This document shows positions 11,493-21,567 of a stretch of 64,000 nucleotides of DNA, one piece after another (within the stretch, counting starts at the first letter, position 1; each line of letters starts with the position of its first letter). The stretch is from Mytilinidion resinicola. Taxonomy: Eukaryota; Ascomycota; Dothideomycetes; Mytilinidiales; Mytilinidiaceae. A program made the position numbers and the translations under genes. Location: assembly GCF_010093595.1 (NCBI RefSeq), contig NW_022985439.1, forward strand, positions 1,932,512 to 1,996,511, read 5' to 3'. The notes beneath the pieces were generated by a model. It saw nothing but the letters and a program-made list of their open reading frames with translations, was not told the origin of the DNA and ran no database searches.

Positions 11493-14065
11493 TTACAGTT
11501 TCCGCCTCCTAAATCTAAATCCCGTCTCCTCTCCATTCGCCGTTTCAGCTCTCACCTTCTTCGGCGGCGGCGGATTCCCAGCCACAGACCCAGCCGGCCT
11601 CTTCCCCCACTGCACCGGCTGTTCTCGCCGCACTTCTCTCACTGGCTCCGCGGGCGAGTCACGCCCCATACTATCTTCTACCACATCCGACATCTGCGTA
11701 TCCTGATCGTCCCCAGGGCCCTGCTGCGTCTGCGCAGCCTCAGCCGCCCGCTTCGCAAGAATCGCCTGCCTCCGCTTCAAGATCGGCACAGTCGAAGCAT
11801 CCGGATCCTCATCCACCCTCCCAAGCCTCTGCCTGCCCTCCGACCGGCCCGAACGGCCCGAGCGCTGCGAATCGCGCACCTGCTCAGACCGCGTGCTCGA
11901 TTCGATGAGGTAGTCTTCGCCGACGGGGGCGCGGGCGCGCTCGCGCGAGACCTCCTCTAAGGGAACGAAGACCTTCTGCGGGGCGCGCAGATTCCCATCT
12001 GCAAGCCTGTTCCTACGAAAGCCCTTGAAATTCTTGCGGCCATTCCATCGTGCGTCCCAGCGCGGGTCTATGGCGGCTTCTCTGCGGTTGCTGCGCGCAG
12101 TGCGGGCTGGTAGCTCCATTTCCTCGATGTGGGCCAACCCTCGCAGTTCCGAGATGTCGACGCCCTCCATCGCGTTTCGAAGGGCTTCTGCATCTAGCCG
12201 CGCGGCTTCTTCCTCGGCTTCTCGACGTATGCGCGCGAGTTCATGGAGGTCCAGATCCTTTTCCTTCTCTGAGGCCTTCTTTTTCGCCTTTTTGAGCTCC
12301 TCATAGACCTGCTTGGCAGTTCCTTTCGGTTTGTTGGCGCTTGCGTTGCCGGCGTTTTCTGGTTCAGCGGATTTTGAAGGAGAGTCGCGAGTGCGAGCGG
12401 CATCAATGCGACGTTTCTTGATGGCTGCGGCGGCCGGGAAGAGAGCGTCGATTTGGTTTGAGTCTTGCATTTCAGAGTCGGACGGCGGAGAACGGCGTTT
12501 ACGGCTTTGAGTCTGCAACTGGATGCCCCCAGTTTGTGTATCAAAAGCTTGGGAATCCCGAGCCTGGCTTCTTTCAGGAATTTCGGACGGTATCGAATCA
12601 TCTTCTACTGGCTGCGACTTGGCAGGGACGAAATCGTCGAAATCTTCAAAGCGGCTGGTATTGGTAGTGATTGCGCGGCGAGCTCGATGTCTGCTGGCAG
12701 CTGCCTTCGGCGGCTTTGGTGGGTTTGATAGTACGTTCGATTGTGGTTGACTTGTGGTTGGAGTGTCTACATTGGGCGTTCTCGCTATGTGATGTTAGGA
12801 GATATGGAGCTTCCAGAAAGAGCTATGCAATTTGAACGTCAAGAAATCCGACTTACCTGATCTCGAAGGCTTTGGCATGCTCGAAGGAACTTCGCTTTCA
12901 GGGAGTGGCCGCCTTAGCCCACTGGCTTTATTTAAAGTGACAGCATCCAAGAATTCGTTTTGCTGCATTGACCGTTGGTTAAGAGCCAAGTCAACACTGC
13001 TCATGAAATTGGTAGCCCAGACGTCGTCATCCTGGGTTGTATATCGGATGACAACAACCCCTTTCTCGGTTTTTCCTGGCCCAAATTCGCCAACTCCCTT
13101 GTTCCCAGCAGTGGACCTTACATACTCCTCAAACTCCTCCACAGTTGTTTGACCGTGTCGTAGGGGAAACAAGAGTGCCTTTCCACCTCCACTATTGACT
13201 GTGTTTGACAGGCTCTCGTACTGTCTCTCATCGCAGAATATAAATGTATATCCCGAAAATACGTCTGCTCTCTTCGGATCCGGCTTGAATAAGTCGGCTG
13301 GTCGAGCCACTGGCTCCTGGCCTACTGGAGGGATGAATTCGAATTCTTTAGGCCAGTTGCCCTCGAAATCCAGTTCGAATGGGGAGGGAACGTAGTTGTT
13401 CGGGTCAGCATTCTCGGCTGTCGCCGCTGCAATGACTGCATTCACGAAGTCGCTTGTCACAATATGTCTGGCGTTAATGAGAGCTTGGAGGCATTTGGGT
13501 GTATTGCGCTTGAGTGTAACGACGTGGGTTGTAGTGTTGAGGACGTATTCCATGGACGTCTTTATGTCGAGAGCCTCCGCTTGAGACGCGAGAGTCCTCA
13601 TATCCTTTTTGGAGATCGCAAACGTAAAGACAACCGGATGCCATTTGATCCTACACTCAAGGTCAGCCTTATGCGACAGGCACGCAGAGAAGCCCTTGTC
13701 ACTTGCCTGAGGAGCTCTCCCCAGCTTCCAAGCTGTATCGTGTGTTCAGTTTTCGTCAAAGTAATCGTCTCGCCCTTGACTTTCGCCGCACCGTCTACAG
13801 AGGTCCCAAACTTCGAACTCTCGATGATCTCAACTTTCGAGCGTGAGTGGAGCTGTGTCCCTTCTCCTGTCGCGACGGCAGATACAGCAATGGTGATGTG
13901 CTTTCGCGACACCCGCTTGTCGTCAATGAACCGGATGTTGTTGGTGCCATCGCCATTCTCTTTACCTTGAGGCGGCCTGGTGCGGCCGAAGATCTGTTGC
14001 GTGCCGGGCTTCAGCCAGACCTTTTTGCCGCCGAAGAGGTCGCCATCGTGCTCCAGAATCCACAT
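11493..14065 (-). CDS. NBS1: NBS1/nibrin, Mre11-Rad50-Nbs1 complex subunit
   Basis: Nbs1 is the regulatory subunit of the MRN complex, which senses DNA double-strand breaks and recruits ATM/Tel1. The exons, in coding order, are 14065-13707, 13650-12857 and 12784-11493, giving 814 residues. An FHA domain lies at about residues 1-115 (FGR, then RVSRKHI and KFGTSVDG). BRCT-like regions follow, starting at IKWHPVVFTF. A long disordered region contains the Mre11-binding motif KNFKGFRR near residue 635, and the last residues FRFRRRKL give the FxF/Y-type ATM/Tel1-binding motif at the extreme C terminus. The first intron (13651-13706) uses a GC donor in AG/GCAAGT; using it joins GELLR to IKWHPVVF as expected. 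In Aspergillus the gene is known as scaA. The domain order is complete. Confidence 0.92.
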
Positions 14066-14380
14066 TGCGGCGTGGTGTGGTGGTGAGAGTGATGTATGAG
14101 CTTGGGCTGGAGATCGATAGGCCCTTGGGCGCGTTCCCGTTAGGCAGCCTTGTTAGCGCAGAATACGCTCTCACGTGATATTGATTAGATAATTAGGTCA
14201 CCTTTCGCAACACTCACGTTTTTGACGTTAAAAGTTATGCACAAGCTTTCTCAAGCGAACAAGTTTGTCTATTGAGGCGCTCCCTCTATCGCCTCCAATG
14301 CCTCTCTTTCAGAGTCGAACCAACGCCAGCAAATGCTTTCACAGTTAATGGGTATCAAACAATAACCAGACTCCCGATCC
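14066..14380. other. Spacer between NBS1 start and cytochrome b5 gene end
   Basis: At 315 bases this must contain the NBS1 promoter and the 3' UTR of the upstream gene on the same strand. No clear motif was seen. Confidence 0.45.
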
Positions 14381-15403
14381 TCAATCCATATCCTCTAAAG
14401 CTGAGCTCTGGGGTATCTTCACATCGTTCTCTGCGACCATTATTCCTACCAGACATTCGCCCAACATGTTCTCCCAATTCACCCAGGGATGCACCTCCAT
14501 AAACAGCTTCCCGCCGTCTTTACCTGCAGCCCGTCTCAGCTCTCCTTCCCCGCCAGGGTGGAAGGGGAGATACGGGGTGATATTATACACCTTGCCCTGA
14601 TACGATGACCAGGCCGGCCGTTCTTTCCTGCCATTATTATACTTAAGCTGCGTCGGTGTGACTCGGACCAGCGACGAAACACCAGACAGATTGTTTCCAG
14701 ATTTCTGCATGTTGGCCCAATCCAGCGGCGAGTGTCCCGGTGTGAGCTGAACTTTATTCCGCTGGTTAGGTGTCCTTATAGGGGCAGAAGAGGATAGCCC
14801 GAGGCTGTTCGAGACTGGCATTCCTCTGTTAGGCAGTGGTCCTCTCGAAGGGATTCGCAGTGAATTTGCAGTCGTAGGTAAGGCGCGAAGATTTGATGCC
14901 GCGACGCGGGGAGGAGGCGCCATGAATTGTGAGGACCTGGGTTGGGCAAACGCTGGTGGAGGTTTCGGTGGCGGTGGGCCCATCGCGGGAGGTTTGGCAG
15001 AAGCTCTCTGAGCAGAATTCACCGCAGGAAAGGAAGGAGGTGGCGCTATGTCTTCTTCGTCTTCATCGTCAGAGCCCTCGTCTGCCCCGAGGGAGAATGA
15101 GGGTACTAGTTGGGCATTTGCGACCACGGGGACGGCCTTTGGGGTGGTTTGCGGAGATGGGGCGGGGTCGACCCCATTCGCTGTCTCTCGTATTACAGCA
15201 TTCGGTGGTGTAACGTTATTCTTCGATACTTCGTGTGCAACCGTCGTCTCATCTGGGGGCTCCCTCGAGGTCTGTGAAGGCGGATCAGAAAGCTGTCCCC
15301 GGCGCGGGGCCATGAAGAAGGCCCATAGAGGCCATGACGGCGGGGGATGGCGATAGAATAGTATAGACAGCGAGATAATAAAAGCCGTGACTCCCACAAG
15401 CAT
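14381..15403 (-). CDS. Membrane-anchored cytochrome b5-like heme-binding protein
   Basis: A single exon encodes 340 residues. An N-terminal hydrophobic segment (about residues 2-17, then 24-30) suggests a membrane anchor. The long middle is Pro/Ser-rich and acidic (EGSDDEDEED), with a polyproline stretch PPPPKPPP. The C-terminal domain (about 245-330) is cytochrome b5-like: the HPGG motif at 282-285 provides one heme-ligating His, and the second is His305 in EVHPWVNW. This domain type, with its HPWVN second-His motif, resembles the b5 domains of Ncb5or and of fungal Irc21-like proteins. Its redox partner is unknown; no reductase domain is present. The start is the first ATG that includes the hydrophobic segment. 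The gene is divergent from the nicotinate phosphoribosyltransferase gene. Confidence 0.85.
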   Translation of the reverse strand: MLVGVTAFIISLSILFYRHPPPSWPLWAFFMAPRRGQLSDPPSQTSREPPDETTVAHEVSKNNVTPPNAVIRETANGVDPAPSPQTTPKAVPVVANAQLVPSFSLGADEGSDDEDEEDIAPPPSFPAVNSAQRASAKPPAMGPPPPKPPPAFAQPRSSQFMAPPPRVAASNLRALPTTANSLRIPSRGPLPNRGMPVSNSLGLSSSAPIRTPNQRNKVQLTPGHSPLDWANMQKSGNNLSGVSSLVRVTPTQLKYNNGRKERPAWSSYQGKVYNITPYLPFHPGGEGELRRAAGKDGGKLFMEVHPWVNWENMLGECLVGIMVAENDVKIPQSSALEDMD

Positions 15404-16017
15404 GGCTTGAAACTGAGGTGGTGGGAGGGGGTGAGGTTGCGAGCAGGAATGCTGCGGGCCAGGTTAAGTTGTTCGCAGAGCCGCGGGGCATAGAAAAAGT
15501 GGCACTCTTTGGTTTAATCAAGCCGCGCGGTGAGTGTGTACACTTGCATACCGCTGCTTGGGATGCATCAATTCACTTGAGTGTGATGGAGCTTCTTCGC
15601 CTTGGGCGGTGTCAAAAGTCGTTGAAGCACTCCTGCACTGGCAGGCAGGTGTGCTCGTAAGAGAACTTTCTTAGTGTGCCACTTCTTCTGTGCCCCGCGT
15701 GCCAGATTAAAAGAGCCGCGGCCGCGGGGTTCGCCCAGGGTCCATTTTAAGCCTCGTTTTAGGCTGCGGGCATCACCACCGCAGACACACTCCAGCTGTG
15801 ATTCACATGGCGCATCAGCTGCCGGTTGCCTCTTTGCTTTCCGAGGTTCCGGTCACCCAAATCTGCCTAGGGAGCCTTAATTCACTGCCCGTCCGACAGC
15901 CTTATTCTTTCATAAGCAGCCTTATCACTTGGAGTTCATAAAAGCCTCCCACCCGGTACCCTTCCGCCTGCTCACACTCCCCCAGCCCACCAAACAGCTT
16001 CGCTCGAATCGGCAAGC
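15404..16017. promoter_or_regulatory. Divergent promoter with repeated AGCCGCG motif
   Basis: The 614-base spacer lies between two divergent start codons. The heptamer AGCCGCG occurs three times in the same orientation (15479-15485, 15521-15527, 15714-15720), twice as the identical ten-mer AGAGCCGCGG. CCG/CGG triplets are typical half-sites of fungal zinc-cluster regulators, but which one might bind is unknown. Confidence 0.45.
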
Positions 16018-17794
16018 ATGGCACTCGAGACTTCCCAGCTGCCCGAGGGCATCTTCTCCCTGCTGGATACGTGAGTACACGCCTAAACAGGCACGCTTTT
16101 GAACATGCAGCTGATATGGCGGGGTACGTAGGGATTTGTATAAGCTCACTATGCAATGTAAGTTCGCTGTGAATTTTAGAGTGCTTGCGAGATTGCTAAC
16201 ATCCATGCGCTAGGCTGTGTGCTCAAATACTTCCCAGACGTTGGTCAGTGCCGGCAGGACCTTAACGTAGTCCTTGGACTGATTGGTTACAGCCGTCACA
16301 TATAGCTTCACAAACCGGACACCGGATATGAAACTCAACAGGGCGGCTTTTAATTGGCTACAGGCCCAGGTAGACAGTGATTCTACCCCACAATATATGC
16401 TGGAGAGCTCAGCTAACCTCGAATAGAGCTTGCTCATGTGTCAATGTCCGAGGACGAGCTCCAATTCCTCAGGACTACTTGCACCTACCTTAGCCCGCAG
16501 TACCTGTATTTCCTCTCGACCTTTCGGCTACAGCCATCGAAGCAGACCAAGCTATCGTTTAGTCCTATTGAGGGCGCCGGGGGAGACGACGAGATTGGAG
16601 ACGTTACAATACACATCGAGGGACTCTGGGTGGAAACAATCCTCTACGAGATTCCACTGCTTGCTTTGATCAGCGAAGCTTACTTCAAGTTCTGCGATCG
16701 TGACTGGACCTATGCTGGACAAGTTGACAAGGCTCATCAGAAGGGTCTGCAGCTTCTCGAGCCGGGCTGCATCTTCTCCGAGTTTGGAAGTCGGCGACGA
16801 CGCGACTATCATACGCAAGACTTGGTGATTCAAGGCTTACGACAGGCGCAAGACGACGCCATTCACAACGGCTGGAAGGGGAAGCTCACCGGGACGAGCA
16901 ATGTCCATTTCGCCATGAAACACGGACTGACGCCAATTGGGACTGTTGCCCACGAGTGGTTCATGGGCGTAGCAGCAATTACGAATGACTACGAGAACGC
17001 GAATGAGACTGCGCTGCGGTATTGGGTGGCAACCTTTGGAGAGGGTGTATGTGACTCCACTTGGCCACTTCTATCTACTCCATTGCTAATTGTTTAGGTG
17101 CTCGGCATTGCCTTAACGGATACCTACGGTACTCCCGCCTTCTTGAGAGCCTTCAAGAAGAAGATGCCCACGTTCACTACGGCAACTCCCGGGCCAGCTA
17201 CTACTCTCCCATCGACAACTGCAAACTCACTCGCAACAACAGAGCCGCCAGTTAGCGCGCCGGTAGAGAGCAAATCGACAGGGAAGTCGGAGCCCAGGAC
17301 ATATGCGCAGGTGTTCACTGGTGTGCGCCAAGACTCAGGGGACCCCTTGAACTTCATCAAGATGATGCGCGAGTTCTACGACGAGGAGGGCATTAAGGAG
17401 AAGAAGACGGTTGTATTCTCCGACTCCCTCAATGTCGAACTCTGCTTGAAGTACAAGGCGGCGGCCGAGGCGCAAGGGCTGCAGCCGACTTTCGGCGTTG
17501 GGACGTTCTTGACGAGTAAAATCAGTGCCTTTGATTTTGTCGCATAAATACTAATCCGATATAGATGACTTTGTGCAAGAGTCGACTGGCAAGAAGTCGG
17601 TGCCGCTGAATATCGTGATCAAGATTGCGTCTGCTTCCGGCCGAGCCGCCGTCAAGATTAGCGACAACATCGGCAAGAACACAGGCGACAAGGCAACAGT
17701 TGCGGATGTGAAGCGGCGACTGGGCTACGAGGAGAGAGCTTGGGTCGGAGGCGATGAAAAGACACGCTGGGGCAAGGCAGGCGAAACAGCATGA
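16018..17794 (+). CDS. NPT1: Nicotinate phosphoribosyltransferase
   Basis: This enzyme converts nicotinate and PRPP to nicotinate mononucleotide, the first step of the Preiss-Handler NAD salvage route. The seven exons are 16018-16070, 16132-16157, 16214-16243, 16293-16369, 16429-17046, 17098-17515 and 17565-17794, giving 483 residues. Three of the first four exons are under 60 bases, so the N terminus is easy to misread. Family signatures are DLYKLTMQ near the start, SFTNRTPDMK, GTVAHEW (holding the His phosphorylated in studied members), LGIALTDTYGT, and FGVGTFLTNDF, assembled across the last intron, which binds the phosphoribosyl phosphate. The first intron acceptor and the fifth exon start were set by frame and family match (QAQ-LAHVS). 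A Thr/Ala-rich, low-complexity insertion near residues 310-345 is unusual for the family. Confidence 0.93.
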
Positions 17795-18469
17795 TCGCGT
17801 TGCTGTCCAAGAGCTAGGTGGAGGCAGGCGTCTATAGATATCCATTTGGCAGTACGGCGTCAGCATAGAGCACCAACCTCTTACCACATTTGGATGAGGT
17901 GTAATCAAAAGTCGACGCGTTCCAGTGAGGCGTGGCTGCGTGCGAGGTGTGGCGCAGACCGAGGATTGCGTGCAGCAGTGAATGTCTCATGGCAGTGCAT
18001 CACGGATTCGCCTTGGCCTCCGAAAAGCTGCGTCGCCTTCTGTCCGTATGTGGGGTGGGTAGCGGAGCAGTAGTGGAGCAGAAGTTCGCGATGGCAAAAG
18101 AGCCATGCATGCACCTAGGCAGAATATTAATAGCACAGCCGCGACATAAGCAAACTCGACCCCGGCAAACGCCAACAGACCTCAGCGCGACACGCTATCT
18201 GCTACCGCGGCTAGCCTCGCACTGCATTGGGCATCGCGACGTTGTAGCGTGTGGTCAGCTCTCTTCAGCCCCATTAGACACCCCATATTGTGTCCTCAGC
18301 CTCAGTCTTTTCCGCACCATTTGATACCCAGAGTCCTCGCAGCTCTCCGCGCTGCCTCTCTCCCTCTGCCATTGCACTGCTACCACGCCGCGCCCACAGC
18401 TTTCTGCCGCCTAGATTGTCTCAGGAGTTAGCGTTGCACATACCAACACACGAATCTCGTTTCAGCACT
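17795..18469. other. Intergenic, NPT1 to syntaxin gene
   Basis: This holds the NPT1 3' UTR and the syntaxin promoter. The last 200 bases are rich in C and T (18290-18440), a common pattern near fungal transcription starts. No other feature was seen. Confidence 0.5.
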
Positions 18470-19684
18470 ATGAGTGTAAGCGCTCCTCTTTGTTGCACAC
18501 CTGGACTTTCCTCTCCACTTCTCACTCACCACGTCCTACCTTCCTCTTGCTAACCACTGCTATGGCCCAACAGTACGGCGGATACAGCCAGGTTGGCGGC
18601 TACGGCAATGACAACCCCTACGATGAGCGCGCCGACGACCGACAAACGGGCAGGTACAACAACTTTGCCCAGGGCCGATACGATGAGCGTACGTTCATGT
18701 CGTCTACAAACATTCCGCTACTCGATACAAGTCTAACGAAACACCACAATAGAGTCCGACGTCGAGATGCAGCCCTTCAACGGAGCCGGCGTCGACCCCA
18801 ATGCCATTCTCAACGACTGCCGCGAGGTTGACCGCTCGCTCGACCAGATCAACTCCCAATTAGACAATCTCGAGCGGGCCTTCAAGCAGTCCATCGCGCG
18901 CCCTGACCAGTCGACGAGCGAGGTCACTTCTCTGAGCTCCCAGGTCATGACCGGGTACCGCGCTCTCGTCAGCCGCGTGAAGAACATCAAGTCGAAGCCT
19001 GAGTCTGGCAGCCCCCGCAATGCCCCCCAGGTCGGCCGTGTGGACAGGCGCCTCAAGCAGACCATCAACCGCTACCAAACTATGGAGGCCGACTTTCGAA
19101 GAGACTCGCAGGCTGCCGCAGAGCGACAGTACAGAATCGTGAAGCCCGATGCCACCGAGGCTGAGGTTCGCGAAGCCTGCGAGAACCCTGACACCCCTAT
19201 CTTCCAGCAAGCTGTAAGTATTCAAATGCAACCATCTGCGGCGCGTCTCTAACGTGGTCCTACAGCTGCTCAGCTCTGACCGACGCGGCCAAGCGCAATC
19301 GAGCCTCCGAAATGTCAAGGAGCGCCACGAAGCCATCCAGAAAATCGAGCGCCAGATGGTGGAGCTGGCCCAGCTGTTCACCGACCTCGACCAGATCGTC
19401 ATGCAGCAGGAGCCCCTGGTCATGAACATTGAACAAAAGGGCGAGGAGGTCCACGAGAATGTGGTCAAGGGCAACGAGGAGATCGGTGGCGCTATTGAGA
19501 AGGCGAGGAGCCGTAACCGCAAGAAGTGGTGGTGCCTCCTCATCGTCCGTCAGTACCCCCCAGCTCTTCTAGCAGCAACAAAGTCCAAAGCGTCGACGAA
19601 ACGACTAACAACTGCACAGTACTCATTATCATCGTCATTGCCGTTGTGGTTGGCGTCGTGGTTGCCATCAACAAGAAAAATTGA
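18470..19684 (+). CDS. SSO1: Plasma-membrane syntaxin (Sso1/2-type Qa-SNARE)
   Basis: This t-SNARE pairs with Sec9 and Snc-type v-SNAREs to drive exocytosis at hyphal tips. The five exons are 18470-18475, 18574-18688, 18753-19213, 19266-19548 and 19620-19684, giving 309 residues. A Gly/Tyr-rich N terminus is followed by the Habc bundle (about 45-190), the SNARE helix (about 210-265, with the zero-layer Gln in MQQ at 240-242), a basic RNRKKWW juxtamembrane stretch, and one C-terminal membrane segment rich in Ile and Val ending in NKKN. The first exon as modelled is only ATG AGT. A second in-frame ATG at 18562, inside intron 1, would give MAQQ in place of MS, and either start is possible. Symbol by family; fungal names differ. 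Confidence 0.9.
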
Positions 19685-21567
19685 TGCTTCTAGCCTAATC
19701 ACGACAATCGATTACATACTCCGAGTCAACCCAATTCCTCTCCTAGCCGCTACAAAAGTTTAATACAGCAGCTATGCGGTAGCTCCGCACTCTTCCCACT
19801 AAGATATCTCCTTACGACCACTCGATTCCATATCCACCATTGCCACCATATCTTTTTAGTATCAGCAAGGCGGGTCCGGTCCATTGTACAGTACATCTAC
19901 ATCCGGGTGGATATGTGTCTCTGTCCCTTTTCTTATGGCCTCTTTCCTTGTCCCTAAACCGTCATCTTGCCGTGTGCTCTTTTTGCGTTTCGCTGAGAGG
20001 GTTGTTGGAAAATGGAATTCCTGTCAACCTCTGCGGCCTGCCTTTTTCCGCTTCTGGATGGAGTCTGTTCTTGGGATCTGCCCTACACCCTTCCCTCGCA
20101 TCTGGGTGATGTGCTGCTCGCTGGGACGGGTGCATTGTTTGGGAGCACGTGTTATCTGTAGGCTTGCTCAAATCGAGTTTGTTGCTTTCTTGATTCGACT
20201 AGACTTGGGGCTGGCCTAGTCAGCGGTGTGATGAGGGCTCCACTGAATGGGTGGTGTTCACCGGAATCGTGAAATTTGAATGTTTGCCTGCACGGGCGTT
20301 GGCCAGGGGCTGCTCGGGCTGTGACCGGTATGAGGAATGCCGATCAAATATGTGGAGCTTGGCGAGCAACGGCCGCTATTCGGTACCCTTGTGGAACTGG
20401 CTTCACTCACTTCTCAACTTTGTTATTTACCTACCTACACAAACACATCTATGCTGCCCATACTAATGTACTCTACATACTCTCTAGCAGCCTGCCCTAA
20501 TGTCAACACGGTAGTTGTCCGGCTCATCGACAATTCAGCTGTACTTGAATGAACAGAAACACTCTCAGGAGGAGAACTAGCACCAAGCGCCAAGTCAAAT
20601 TCCAACTCGACTCCTCCGAAAGCCGCATGATTGGTCAAGATAAGGAGTGGCTCTCTTTCCTTATGCACTCGTCCGGTGATCATCAGCGCGTGGCTCAAGG
20701 CTCTCGATGACGGCCCCAATCGTGTCAGCTAGGCATCGTACCTCCTAGCTTCATCCCGCCAACTCATTTCGTCTGCATAGCGAGTACGTAGGTGGGTTTC
20801 AAGACACAGACGGCGCCTACGACTTCCCAGGCCTTTGTCTCTTGTGTACTGCAGCCCACGTGAGCTGCATCACTCCCTCAAGAACGCCTCCTCGCCTCTC
20901 AAATATGCTCTCCAACAATCAGCATTAGCTATCATCTTACTGTTGGCCTCATACATTGCCCACATCCTATTACCCTCATTTTAGAAGACATTCCATTTGA
21001 CCGCCATCTTCCTTTTCATACGCCGTAAACACGTCTACCCTTCCGCGGCAGCCGTTGCGATAACAACCTGCATCCATCAAAGTCTCTGCAGCCGATGTTC
21101 AAGTAACAGCATGCAACTCCTATGCAAATGGACTGCGTGCTTAGCAAGTCCAATTGCAGCAACCCTAACCGACCTCGGTGTTGAGTCTCCGTCCGGAGAC
21201 CAACAATGTATCCGGAAATTCTGGACGTGCTGCATTCTCTCAAACGCGAAATCACAAGAGTAGACTCGCGATTTTGGCAACGGGGTCAAGATCATTGAGG
21301 GCACCTGGCCATGCGATTTTAGAAGCGTAGACGACGTCCCATTCCACACAGCCGAAATCAGACGCGCGGATCAGACATCTTTTCCCCAGCAACGCGACGT
21401 TGACACGAGTCCTTCAGGAAGTTCTCAAGAACGGGGATTCAATGTAACTTTTCAACGCTCTGACTCTACCTAGTCTACTGACCGCGGCTTCTCACACAGC
21501 CCCCTCACCACGCCTCACCACTCATCTACCCCCCCCCCCCCCCCCCCCCCCTGATCTTGCAACCCAT
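19685..21567. other. Intergenic between convergent syntaxin and acid phosphatase genes
   Basis: This is 1.9 kb with no supported gene. It includes the syntaxin 3' UTR and, next to the phosphatase stop codon, a 23-base C run. The short open frames have no family-like motifs and overlap one another on both strands. Confidence 0.55.
21529..21551 (+). repeat. C23 homopolymer (G23 in the phosphatase 3' UTR)
   Basis: Twenty-three consecutive C bases lie 16 bases beyond the acid phosphatase stop codon, which is at 21570-21568 on the minus strand. The transcript would therefore carry G23 at the start of its 3' UTR. Exact length is uncertain because long homopolymers are error-prone in sequencing. 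Confidence 0.95.

Noticed and set aside
14300..14340. Sequence resembling a tRNA T-loop (GGTTCGACTC on the minus strand)
   Set aside because: The flanking five-base arms do not pair and no anticodon or acceptor stem is found.
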